From assembly GCA_000314955.1 (NCBI GenBank), contig BAEM01000007.1:248001-312000 (forward strand): a DNA stretch of 64,000 nucleotides, given 5' to 3'. Each line of letters begins with the position of its first letter. Position 1 is the stretch's first letter. Origin of the DNA: Paraglaciecola chathamensis S18K6 (GTDB lineage: Bacteria; Pseudomonadota; Gammaproteobacteria; Enterobacterales; Alteromonadaceae). Both the position numbers and the translations under genes were made by a program. Below, in pieces: positions 1 to 7,979 of the stretch. A model generated the notes under the pieces. That model was given only the letters and a program-made list of their open reading frames with translations. It was not told the origin of the DNA and made no database searches.

Positions 1-253
1 TCATAAAGAAAGGGCAATCTTTGGCTTTGATACGCAACGTTTCCAATATTTGCAATCCGCTAACACTGGGCATTTGCCAATCACAAATCACCAAATTTAT
101 ACGCTGGGCATCTTCACTTAATAAAAATTTGTTCGCTTTAATACTGCTCGAAAAAGCCAATATTTCACCGCTCACTAGCTCTTCTACAATATGCTCCAAC
201 AACGTCAATGTAATATCATCATCGTCTACTATCATTACATTTACATCGTGCAA
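1..253 (-). CDS. Response regulator receiver domain (3' part outside window)
   Basis: The first 84 residues of a receiver (REC) protein; the gene runs off the left end. Seen: an N-terminal acidic run VMIVDDDD (the metal-binding aspartates) and the phospho-acceptor region NLVICDWQMPSVSG, where the Asp of ICDWQ is the likely phosphorylation site. The start is a TTG at 253, chosen because AAGGAGA lies 5 bases upstream and no in-frame ATG precedes the acidic pocket. The output domain is not visible, so its role in transcription, c-di-GMP turnover or chemotaxis cannot be told. It is on the same strand as polB just upstream, with a 52-base gap. Confidence 0.85.
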   Translation of the reverse strand, partial: MHDVNVMIVDDDDITLTLLEHIVEELVSGEILAFSSSIKANKFLLSEDAQRINLVICDWQMPSVSGLQILETLRIKAKDCPFFM

Positions 254-305
254 AATTCTCTCCTTAAAACCACAGTGCTTATCTATAGCAGTGCGCAATA
301 TCTTA

Positions 306-2663
306 CTAAAATAAACCCAACTGAGCACTGGTTATGTCAGTGAATGACACCCCGATGAAGGGCAGAATACTTTCTGCGATGGGTTTTATTTGTTTTTCAA
401 TATAATGTTCATAATCTAACGAGCAGCTTTGATATTCAATAGGTTGTGCACCATTTAAGGTTATAACATAAGCAATTTGCCCTTTGTGCTGATAACGCAA
501 GGGTTTACCGAGCTGTTCATTTTGCTCATCAGCCAAACGAGCAGCCTTTACATGAGGCGGAATATTTTTAACATATTGCGCTAACGGACGCCTGATACGT
601 TTACGATACACCAGATGCTCATCCAGCTCACCAGTGCGTATTTGTGCAACAAACTGCTGAATGTAGGCGCTGACTTCTTGCCCAGTAAAGACCTTCTGGT
701 ATAAGGCTAACTGAAACGTTTTCGCCATAGGTGTCCAGTCAGAGCGTACCGACTCTAACCCTTTAAACACTAATTCGTCTTCCTCACCTTGGCGTCGTTT
801 TAAACCAGCGTAGCGCTTTTTACTTCCTAGTTCTGAACCTCGGATTGTTGGCATTAGAAAACGATTAAACTGAGTTTCAAATTCAATCTCTAAAAAGTTC
901 TCAACTTGGTGCTGTTCGGCGATTTGTTCATGCCAGCGCTGGTTGATCGATTGTTGCAATTGCAGCCCCACCTCAAAACCCTGCTGGGCTTGCATTTCGT
1001 CCCCTAACCACACAAAAATAGAATCAGTGTCGCCGTAAATGACTTTGTAACCCATGCTTTCGACCCAGGTGGCTGTAGTTTGCATAATTTCATGGCCACG
1101 CAGGGTGATTGAACTGGCCAAGCGCGTATCATAAAAAGGACAACCACCGGAACCAAGTACCCCATAAAATGAATTCATCAGTATTTTGATAGCCTGCGAG
1201 CGAGCCGCATCTTTATCGCGTTTAGCCGTGTCTCTTTGCTGCCACAACGAGGTAATTATGTCAGGCAAAAAATGCTGCTCACGGCTAAACACAGCACCTT
1301 TGAAGCCTTGAATGCCGTCGTTTGGTGCACGTAGCCCCTCGACCAACCCCAGTGGGTCAATTTTAAATGTGCGAATAATTGAGGGGTAAAGACTCTTAAA
1401 ATCAAGTACCAAAACGTTGCGATATAACCCGGGAGCTGAGGTCATCACGTATCCACCAGGGCTTGCTAGACCACCATCAACGGGCCGATTAGGGGAAATA
1501 TACCCAGCTCTGTGCAGTTTAGGTAAATAAAGGTTAACAAACGCCGCCACTGACCCACCGACTCTGTTTAACTCAAGCCCAGTCAATTGACTGCGTAAGG
1601 TTAGAAAGTCCAACATTTTGGTGTGCTCAAATATCTCCAGCACAAGCTGGCAATCTTGTAGGTTGTATTGCGCCAGTTTCACCTTGTTATGCACAAAGTC
1701 GTGTTTAATTTTCGCTAGGCGGTCATCCACATCATCGCTAAGTTTGCCTTTGCCTAAAAGCGCTTGGGCGACAAACTCTAAACTGAAACTAGCGAACTGA
1801 TAAGTCGCTGTTTTTAGAGCATCGATACCGTCGATTACTACACGCCCGGGCATGCTAATGTAACCTTGATTGACTTCGTTTGGCGCATCTCGCCAATATA
1901 CCGCTTCACCGCCACGGCCTAAGGTAAGCTTTAGGTTATACAGTTGAGCGCTCTCAATCAGCAGGCGAAAATCGAAATTAACCACGTTCCAGCCAATAAT
2001 AATATCGGGATCTTGGGTTTGTATTGCAGCGATAAAGCACTGCAGCAATGCTTTCTCATCGGCCACCCATTGAATAAAATCGGGGCCCTGTTGGTTATCG
2101 CCAATCATAAACACAGCTTGGTATGTGCTGCTAGCGAACCCAATAGAGTACAGCTCGCCCTTTTCACTGCATTCAATATCAATAGAAAGTACCGAAAATG
2201 ACGGTGTATATTGGCCGGGTTTGAGCTGACTTTGTGTGTAATTAGGGTATTTAGCAGTGCTTTGCCTAGTCCCTCGAAAATCGACACTGGCGTAGATAAA
2301 ACGCTCCATAAGATAGCGATCAGCTAAACGTATATCTGCTTCGTAACAGGTAATGCCATGGACCCGTAAGCGCTCTTTAGCTGCATAAACCTGCTTCGCA
2401 CGCGAGAAATACAGCGCACTCACCGGTTGCTGATCAAAACGCTTTAACGCCAGTGCGTTAATTTGACAGGAAATTTGGCTGGTAGCTAGGATGTCTTTTG
2501 CCTGTGCCGCATCCTGCTGGCTAATAAAAAATACACCTTGTTGTGGCGTGGTTGTTACCTTGATGGGCCCGTCGGCACTAGACAACCAAAATTCTAGGCA
2601 CGTTTGGCCTGATATTTCACGCAGATCTGAGGTAAGAATGAATCCTCGATTTGAATTTCCCAT
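306..2663 (-). CDS. polB: DNA polymerase II (family B)
   Basis: Family B DNA polymerase with 3'-5' exonuclease, used for replication restart and damage tolerance in enterobacteria. At 785 residues it is close to E. coli Pol II. Visible motifs in order: exonuclease I (LSIDIECSEKGELYS), exonuclease II (IIGWNVVNFDF), exonuclease III (YNLQDCQLV), polymerase motif A (DFKSLYPSII), motif B (KILMNSFYGVLGS) and motif C (YGDTDSIFV). All catalytic acidic residues are intact, so it should be active. It starts 19 bases after the stop of the TPR-GGDEF gene on the same strand, so it is probably co-transcribed with it. No LexA-type CTGT-N8-ACAG box is visible directly upstream, unlike E. coli polB, which is SOS induced. 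Confidence 0.97.
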   Translation of the reverse strand: MGNSNRGFILTSDLREISGQTCLEFWLSSADGPIKVTTTPQQGVFFISQQDAAQAKDILATSQISCQINALALKRFDQQPVSALYFSRAKQVYAAKERLRVHGITCYEADIRLADRYLMERFIYASVDFRGTRQSTAKYPNYTQSQLKPGQYTPSFSVLSIDIECSEKGELYSIGFASSTYQAVFMIGDNQQGPDFIQWVADEKALLQCFIAAIQTQDPDIIIGWNVVNFDFRLLIESAQLYNLKLTLGRGGEAVYWRDAPNEVNQGYISMPGRVVIDGIDALKTATYQFASFSLEFVAQALLGKGKLSDDVDDRLAKIKHDFVHNKVKLAQYNLQDCQLVLEIFEHTKMLDFLTLRSQLTGLELNRVGGSVAAFVNLYLPKLHRAGYISPNRPVDGGLASPGGYVMTSAPGLYRNVLVLDFKSLYPSIIRTFKIDPLGLVEGLRAPNDGIQGFKGAVFSREQHFLPDIITSLWQQRDTAKRDKDAARSQAIKILMNSFYGVLGSGGCPFYDTRLASSITLRGHEIMQTTATWVESMGYKVIYGDTDSIFVWLGDEMQAQQGFEVGLQLQQSINQRWHEQIAEQHQVENFLEIEFETQFNRFLMPTIRGSELGSKKRYAGLKRRQGEEDELVFKGLESVRSDWTPMAKTFQLALYQKVFTGQEVSAYIQQFVAQIRTGELDEHLVYRKRIRRPLAQYVKNIPPHVKAARLADEQNEQLGKPLRYQHKGQIAYVITLNGAQPIEYQSCSLDYEHYIEKQIKPIAESILPFIGVSFTDITSAQLGLF

Positions 2664-2682
2664 AGTGTGTAGGCAAACCTAA

Positions 2683-4569
2683 TTATGAAGCGGACGTAGA
2701 ACTCGTCGGATGAATGATGACTTGGTCGCGCCCACCTGTTTTTGCCTGGTACAGCGCGATATCGGCGTTGGCCATAAGCTGCATCCCATCAAGATTCGGT
2801 GCATTGAAAGTTAACCCTACCGAAGCGCTGATCGATAAGCCTTCAATCCCCACCACATCACTCATTTGTGACACTTTGCAGCGCAAACTATCGAGGGCAT
2901 TATACCCGTCTTGCAACGTTGTGTGCGGTAAAAGTACTAAGAATTCTTCCCCTCCAATGCGCCCAAGTAAATCTGTTCTTCGCAAGTTTTCGCTGCACAC
3001 ACTGCTAAACTCAAGCAACACCTGATCTCCCACTGCATGGCCATAGCTGTCGTTTATCTTTTTAAAGAAATCTAAATCGATGATGGCGACACACAAATCA
3101 TAACCGTAACGGTTAGCCGCAATAACTTGCCTATCAAGCTGCTCGATAATATACCGGCGATTATATAACCCTGTGAGATCATCTGTGGTTGCTAACTTAA
3201 CTAGCGCTCGGCTTTGTGACTTTACCCGGTAGACCATCACAGCGAGTAAGCAGCAAACCAGCAGCACAACCGCTATAAATGACCACAAGTACATATTTCG
3301 TTGCTCTTGCGCATTTAGAGCAAAGCGCTGTAGACGGTTCTGGTGTTCCAATAATTGATTGGCTTGTTCAGAGGCGCGTACCTTGTAAATAGCACGCACT
3401 GTATGAATTTGCTCAGCGCTGCGGCTTTCGTGATATTTTTCACTCAAGGTAAGCGCCCGAGAGCTGTGCGCATAGGCTGCTTGATAGTCGCCTTGGGCCG
3501 CGGCGAGTTTGCCTTCCAAAGACGTCAATTGTATGGCTTCGGTGGGCATCAGATTTGGGTCTAAGTTAGCTTTAGCAATGCGCGAATACCTCAGCGCCTT
3601 TTGGTAATTATGTTGAGCTAACGCCACAACAAACAGACTTTTCGCAATTTGAAAATCTATTGGTTTATTTTCACTATTGGCAAATATCTCTGCCGCTTCA
3701 TGCAAGCGCTGCTCTGCAAGCGCATAATCTTGCTTTTCAATACTAATTTCAGCGAGCAATTTAAGTGCATAACCAACGCCCTGGGTATCTCCTAGTGATT
3801 TGGCAATATCTGCAGATTCGAGGATCTGTGCTTCACCTATCTCAATATTTCCTACCCGAAAATTTGCTGAACCTAAACCGTACAAGACAATACTTAAATT
3901 CAATGATTCATCATTTTTACGCGCGTGCGCAACGGCTTCAGCGAAATAAGGAATGGCTAGGGCGTAGTCTCCTCGGTTTTCGTACATCACGCCTATCATG
4001 CCGGCAATGTTTGCCTTTGAAGTCTTCCCTGTGTAATAGGTTGTTTGGTTGTAGGCCTCTAAATAACTCTCAGCAGCCGCGTTATATTCATTTAGTGACG
4101 AAAACAACGAACCACGTACATATAAGCCAAGCAAATAGGTTTTTTCGTCTTCATTTTCTTGCGCCCAGCCGATTGCAGCATCAACTTTATTCAGCGCTTC
4201 GAAAGGTTTTCCTGCCATTTCTAGCGCGCTGGCTTCAATCAACCTAAGGTTGTGATACAACCAAGGTTCACGCTGTTTGTTTATGTAAGCCAACCCTTGA
4301 CGGGCGCTTTCGATGGCTTTTTGTGGGTAAGTTAATGCGTAATACGTATCGCTTAAGATTGCGTAGTATTCTGCTTTTTGCGCATCGCTGGTATCTGCCG
4401 AAGGGGGATTAGCTAATAACTCGGCCAACACTTGCTGGGGCTCTGAATTCAATTGTAGCGTTAGAGCTTCGTACTGTTTCGAAAACTCAAATAAAACAGC
4501 CTCTGCGGCAATCGCACTAGGCATAGCTTCAACGAGTAACAGAATACATACCCAGACACATTTCACCAA
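2683..4569 (-). CDS. TPR-repeat membrane diguanylate cyclase (GGDEF)
   Basis: Predicted c-di-GMP synthase. Order: signal peptide (KCVWVCILLLVEAMPSAIAA), about ten TPR-like helical repeats in the periplasm (roughly residues 30-400), one membrane segment (WSFIAVVLLVCCLLAVMVY), then a cytoplasmic GGDEF domain. The active site reads RIGGEEF. An RRTD inhibitory site sits five residues before it, so product feedback is expected. DLTGLYNRRY marks the domain start. The start is set at TTG 4569, 7 bases after AAGGA; GTG 4566 is equally possible. A TTG at 4590 also opens the frame but precedes the ribosome-binding site. The signal sensed by the TPR part is unknown. polB follows at once. Confidence 0.93.
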   Translation of the reverse strand: MVKCVWVCILLLVEAMPSAIAAEAVLFEFSKQYEALTLQLNSEPQQVLAELLANPPSADTSDAQKAEYYAILSDTYYALTYPQKAIESARQGLAYINKQREPWLYHNLRLIEASALEMAGKPFEALNKVDAAIGWAQENEDEKTYLLGLYVRGSLFSSLNEYNAAAESYLEAYNQTTYYTGKTSKANIAGMIGVMYENRGDYALAIPYFAEAVAHARKNDESLNLSIVLYGLGSANFRVGNIEIGEAQILESADIAKSLGDTQGVGYALKLLAEISIEKQDYALAEQRLHEAAEIFANSENKPIDFQIAKSLFVVALAQHNYQKALRYSRIAKANLDPNLMPTEAIQLTSLEGKLAAAQGDYQAAYAHSSRALTLSEKYHESRSAEQIHTVRAIYKVRASEQANQLLEHQNRLQRFALNAQEQRNMYLWSFIAVVLLVCCLLAVMVYRVKSQSRALVKLATTDDLTGLYNRRYIIEQLDRQVIAANRYGYDLCVAIIDLDFFKKINDSYGHAVGDQVLLEFSSVCSENLRRTDLLGRIGGEEFLVLLPHTTLQDGYNALDSLRCKVSQMSDVVGIEGLSISASVGLTFNAPNLDGMQLMANADIALYQAKTGGRDQVIIHPTSSTSAS

Positions 4570-4711
4570 TGCTGTTTCCTTGCTGCCCAATAATTCAGTT
4601 TGAATACATCAAAATAGCACGGAATCGCTATTAGTGACTAACTTATGTCAACGTCAAACTTATGCTTATAAACACGCAAAAAGATGACTTAATGGATGGC
4701 GGTTCACCGCA

Positions 4712-4729
4712 CATGTGAGAAAACACATG
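4712..4729. repeat. Inverted repeat upstream of TPR-GGDEF gene
   Basis: CATGTG, 6-base spacer, CACATG. It lies about 145 bases upstream of the TPR-GGDEF start. It could be an operator half-site pair, but nothing else in the sequence supports a named regulator. Confidence 0.35.
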
Positions 4730-4781
4730 AAAAATTAAGACTAAATTGGCTGTTATATAGTGCGCTTATAAAACAGGCAAA

Positions 4782-4810
4782 AAAAATAGCCCCAAAAGGG
4801 GCCATTTTCT
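4782..4810 (-). terminator. Rho-independent terminator after DUF3718 gene
   Basis: On the - strand the hairpin GGCCCC-TTTT-GGGGCT is followed by ATTTTTTTT. It lies about 80 bases downstream of the DUF3718 stop and insulates that gene from the TPR-GGDEF gene. Confidence 0.8.
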
Positions 4811-4887
4811 AAGGAGCAAGTAGCGCTACCTGCTTACCATGTTGAAACTTTTGTGCGTTACATTCGTTGAATGTTAGCAGTGTTTAT

Positions 4888-5283
4888 TTATATACGGTCG
4901 TTAAGCACATTCATGATAGGTGATGCATTCAAACCGTTTTCAGTTGCCCAAGCAATAACAGTCTTGCCGTCTTGCTCAGGTGTCGATAAATCGCTTTTAG
5001 GCATTTTCTTAACCAACAATGTACCGGCTTCAACTGCATCGCTTAACATCGCGGTGCGGATTAGACTGTTACCACCACATGAAATGCCTGAGTAGTAGTC
5101 TTGTAATTTCAATCGATAATCAGACTGAACACGCTTCATTTTTTTACGTAGTTCGCCCTTGTCGTCTGCTTTTACTATGGTACAAATATTCTGTAATGCT
5201 TCTGCTACGTCAGCTTGTGCTGCGCCCGACATAAATAATGAAGTGGCGGCGATAGCGATAGAAGTTTTAACTATTTTCAACAT
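4888..5283 (-). CDS. DUF3718 family exported protein
   Basis: Small secreted protein of unknown function, 131 residues. A clear signal peptide (MLKIVKTSIAIAATSLFMSGAAQA) is followed by the DUF3718-type core: a Cys in LQNICTIVKADDK, a Lys/Arg-rich helix (ELRKKMKRVQ) and a second Cys in YSGISCGGNSLI. The two cysteines could form a periplasmic disulfide. The start at ATG 5283 is chosen because GAGGAATTGACC precedes it and the signal peptide begins there; an upstream ATG at 5343 would add 20 residues with no signal-like character. Family assignment is by recollection of the conserved core, typical of Alteromonadales and Shewanella. It is divergent from the Gfo/Idh gene and has its own terminator. 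Confidence 0.8.
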   Translation of the reverse strand: MLKIVKTSIAIAATSLFMSGAAQADVAEALQNICTIVKADDKGELRKKMKRVQSDYRLKLQDYYSGISCGGNSLIRTAMLSDAVEAGTLLVKKMPKSDLSTPEQDGKTVIAWATENGLNASPIMNVLNDRI

Positions 5284-5528
5284 GGTCAATTCCTCGAGTA
5301 ATTTGTTTAGGTATTCCGTTTCGTTGAGGCAATTAAACCCCAATCACGTCAGCGGTAAAATCTATAAGGCGATACTAAGGTATGTCGCTTAATACCTTAA
5401 ATAGGTTAAATTTCGCTTTTTGATTGATTCGATGAGTGTTTTCGCAAAAAAAACAAATGCATATTCGCTCAACAATGCTTAGTGTTTGCGAAGTATACGA
5501 AGTAACTAATCTTAAGAATGAGCCAAGT

Positions 5529-6503
5529 ATGACTGTCGAAAAAAAAGTGCGCTGGGGCGTCTTAGGCGCCGGACGTATTGCCCACACGTTCTGTAAAGAT
5601 ATACAACACAGCCAATTTGCCGAGCTGACCGCGGTTGCGTCACGAACCAAATCAGCTGCACAGCAATTTGCTGATATCTATAAAACACCAGAGATACTTG
5701 AGGGGTACCAAGCGCTTTATCTACACCCAAACGTAGACGCCATCTACATAGCCACCCCACATAACTTTCATTTTGAGCAAGCAGCTGCTGCGCTAAAGGC
5801 CGGCAAGCATGCGTTATGTGAAAAACCGATAACCGTATCTCCAGAACAATGTGAACAATTAATTCAGCTCGCTGGTGAAAACAATCGCTTTCTAATGGAA
5901 GGTATGTGGAGCTACTTTTTGCCTACGATCCTCAAAGCAAAAGAATGGGTAAACAGTGGTCGCATAGGCAAAATACATCAGGTTAAAGCCGACTTTGGTT
6001 ACCCGGTAACATTCGTTGAGGGAGATCGCATGTATAACCCAGCGCTCGCAGGAGGTTGTTTATTGGATATGGGGATCTATACCTTAGCCATCGCCCAATA
6101 CTTTATAAATCAGCTGCCCGATCTTAGTTTAGTCAGTCATAAACTAGCGAAAACCGGTGTCGAAGATGACCTGACTTTGATCGCTCAGTATCCAGATGCA
6201 ACCGCCACTTTGGCATGCTCATTTAGGGCGAAATTTCAGAACTCGGCTTATATCATCGGTGAAAATGGGTACATCGACATACCTAACTTTTGGCGAGCAG
6301 ATCGTTGCAGCCTGTTTCAGCTAGATGAAAAAGTCGAAGAGTTCGTAGAAAAAAGACGGGGTTCTGGCTTTGAGTTTCAAATAGACGCGGCCAGTCAGTG
6401 CATACTCGATGGCGAAAAAGAGGCGAGGCTTATGCCCCTATCGACTAGCCTACTCTTGCAACAGCAAATGCATGATATTTTGTGCAAAATTGGCCTGCGT
6501 TAA
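5529..6503 (+). CDS. Gfo/Idh/MocA family NAD(P)-dependent oxidoreductase
   Basis: Predicted sugar or dihydrodiol dehydrogenase, 324 residues. The N-terminal Rossmann domain shows RWGVLGAGRIAHTF, and the family hallmark EKP occurs in HALCEKPITVS. The C-terminal alpha/beta substrate domain includes GGCLLDMGIYTLA, close to the dimeric dihydrodiol dehydrogenase / xylose dehydrogenase branch. The start at ATG 5529 puts the Rossmann fold at the usual place; an in-frame ATG at 5436 would add an atypical 31-residue leader. The ribosome-binding site is weak. The neighbours, DUF3718 (divergent) and the GTPase (convergent), give no hint of substrate. Confidence 0.85.
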   Translation: MTVEKKVRWGVLGAGRIAHTFCKDIQHSQFAELTAVASRTKSAAQQFADIYKTPEILEGYQALYLHPNVDAIYIATPHNFHFEQAAAALKAGKHALCEKPITVSPEQCEQLIQLAGENNRFLMEGMWSYFLPTILKAKEWVNSGRIGKIHQVKADFGYPVTFVEGDRMYNPALAGGCLLDMGIYTLAIAQYFINQLPDLSLVSHKLAKTGVEDDLTLIAQYPDATATLACSFRAKFQNSAYIIGENGYIDIPNFWRADRCSLFQLDEKVEEFVEKRRGSGFEFQIDAASQCILDGEKEARLMPLSTSLLLQQQMHDILCKIGLR

Positions 6504-6525
6504 CGCTAAAGCCAATGCCAATAAA

Positions 6526-6590
6526 CGAATGCCTACTTAGAAGCATTCGGCGGATTTTAAATTTTCGCCCAGTGGTTAATTACTGGCGAA
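6526..6590. terminator. Two hairpins between convergent genes
   Basis: CGAATGC with a 10-base loop and GCATTCG (6526-6549) is followed by an imperfect hairpin TTCGCCCAGT / ACTGGCGAA (6564-6590, one bulged base). They lie between the convergent Gfo/Idh and GTPase genes. No long T tract follows on either strand, so termination here is only likely. Confidence 0.45.
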
Positions 6591-6598
6591 AGTTGGGA

Positions 6599-7603
6599 TT
6601 ACTTTTTGCGCGCTTGCTTTTCTTTACTGCGTCGCTGCACCCGTTCTATGCGGTGCTCTTTCTGGGCTTTTTTATCACGGGTAGCAGAGCCCGTTTTAAA
6701 GCGCTCTTTGCGAAGTGCCTTTTCTTCGGCTTTTTTCAATTCAGCCTCGGCCATTTCAGCTTCTTCTTTGAGCACCATTTCAGGGGTTTCAAGACTGATA
6801 CGTCCTAACTTGCCTGAACGGAATTCGTTGACCAGCACCTCACATATTTTATGTAAGTTCACTCGACCACCCGCTCGCAACGCACCACGCTGAGCTGCTG
6901 CCATTTCTAAAAACGCTATTTCCGTGTCAGGTATATGGTCTAATTTATAACGCTCTTTGAGTAAATCTGGATACGCCTTTATAAAGTAATCAGCCGCAAA
7001 AAAGCCAACGTCGTCGTATTCCATAGCAGTGTCTTTTATGGCCCCTGTGGTCGCCAAACGGTAGCTACTTTGTGGGTTTTCAACTTTTGGCCACAAAATA
7101 CCAGGCGTATCGAACAAAATAATGCCACTGCCTAAATTGATACGTTGCTGTGCTTTGGTAACAGCAGGTTCATTGCCTGTTTTGGCAATAATGCGCTCAG
7201 CTAAAATATTGATAAGGGTGGATTTACCCACATTAGGAATTCCGCAGATCATGGTATTGATTGTTTTGATACTGGCGTCTTTTTCAGGCAACATTTTTCT
7301 GCACAAATCGATGATTTGTTTCATTTTTTGCGGTTGCTCTGTGGTGCTAGTGAACGTTTTCACTCCGCGTTCTTGTTCCAAGTGCGCTTGCCACATAGCG
7401 GTTACTTCAGGATCGGCCAAATCAGATTTGCTTAACACCTTAATGCAAGGGGTGTCTCCACGAATAGCCGCTATCGCTGGATTTTCACTGGAATAAGGAA
7501 TACGCGCATCAAGCACCTCGATTAACAAATCTACTTGTGGCAATAACTCTTTTATTTCCTTCTGGGCTTTGTGCATGTGCCCTGGATACCAATGAATCGA
7601 CAT
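6599..7603 (-). CDS. YlqF/RbgA-type ribosome biogenesis GTPase
   Basis: Circularly permuted GTPase of the YlqF/YawG family, which acts in large-subunit ribosome assembly in Bacillus. The permuted order is visible: G4 (VLSKSDLAD) precedes G1 (GIPNVGKSTL), then G3 (LFDTPGILW). The N-terminus MSIHWYPGHMHKAQKEI is the family signature; the gene is therefore started at ATG 7603 rather than at an ATG 19 codons upstream. The C-terminus is a long Lys/Arg/Glu-rich tail, probably RNA-binding, ending RSKEKQARKK. At 334 residues it is slightly longer than Bacillus RbgA. Its exact role in gammaproteobacteria is less well established. Confidence 0.92.
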   Translation of the reverse strand: MSIHWYPGHMHKAQKEIKELLPQVDLLIEVLDARIPYSSENPAIAAIRGDTPCIKVLSKSDLADPEVTAMWQAHLEQERGVKTFTSTTEQPQKMKQIIDLCRKMLPEKDASIKTINTMICGIPNVGKSTLINILAERIIAKTGNEPAVTKAQQRINLGSGIILFDTPGILWPKVENPQSSYRLATTGAIKDTAMEYDDVGFFAADYFIKAYPDLLKERYKLDHIPDTEIAFLEMAAAQRGALRAGGRVNLHKICEVLVNEFRSGKLGRISLETPEMVLKEEAEMAEAELKKAEEKALRKERFKTGSATRDKKAQKEHRIERVQRRSKEKQARKK

Positions 7604-7979
7604 ATAACCCTGCTCTTTTGCATTTTCAAAAGCGCCATTGTACGTTAACCGAATGAGCAAAGGTATGCCGCCGAGCGCCCTTCAAAAAATAAAACCAACG
7701 TAGGGGCAAAAAACAGTCTAAAACGAAAAGCGCGCTGCGATATCACTATATTGTGCAGAATAAAAAGTGTAATAAAACGTAAACATAAATAGCACATTAG
7801 TTTATACTGCCCGCCTAAGAGACCCCTCTCGATACTCTTTTTATTCATGTATTACTTGTGACTGTCATTGTCACAATGCTGAGTAAAAAAGAACCATAAT
7901 GATAATGATGCAACCATTGACCAGTAGTTAACGATTAGCTATTGCAATATTGCGCGTCAAAACAACTTGGAGAGCACCC
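7604..7979. promoter_or_regulatory. Divergent intergenic region, GTPase / TonB receptor
   Basis: A 376-base gap between divergent genes. It holds a perfect 13-base palindrome (CATTGT C ACAATG, 7866-7878), a Fur-like site and a possible promoter: TTGACC (7917-7922), 17 bases, TATTGC (7940-7945). If this promoter is real, transcription begins near 7952, which supports the TTG start at 7980. No small gene was recognised. Confidence 0.5.
7895..7913 (+). promoter_or_regulatory. Candidate Fur box
   Basis: CATAATGATAATGATGCAA matches 13 of 19 positions of the classical Fur box GATAATGATAATCATTATC, with the first two hexamers nearly perfect and the third degenerate. It lies just upstream of a possible -35 element for the TonB receptor gene, so iron-dependent repression is a reasonable inference. 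Confidence 0.5.

Noticed and set aside
3765-4247. 160-residue open frame on the + strand
   Set aside because: Antisense to the TPR part of the GGDEF protein; Arg/Leu-rich with no domain or ribosome-binding site.
4750-4765. CTGTTATATAGTGCGC as a LexA box for the GGDEF-polB unit
   Set aside because: Only the CTGT half matches; the ACAG half is missing and it lies about 180 bases from the start.
7866-7878. CATTGT-C-ACAATG as a CRP or FNR site
   Set aside because: A perfect palindrome but it lacks TGTGA/TCACA or TTGAT/ATCAA at proper spacing.
7950-7979. TTG 7950 as the TonB receptor start
   Set aside because: No ribosome-binding site there, and the added residues do not improve the signal peptide; GGAGA supports TTG 7980.
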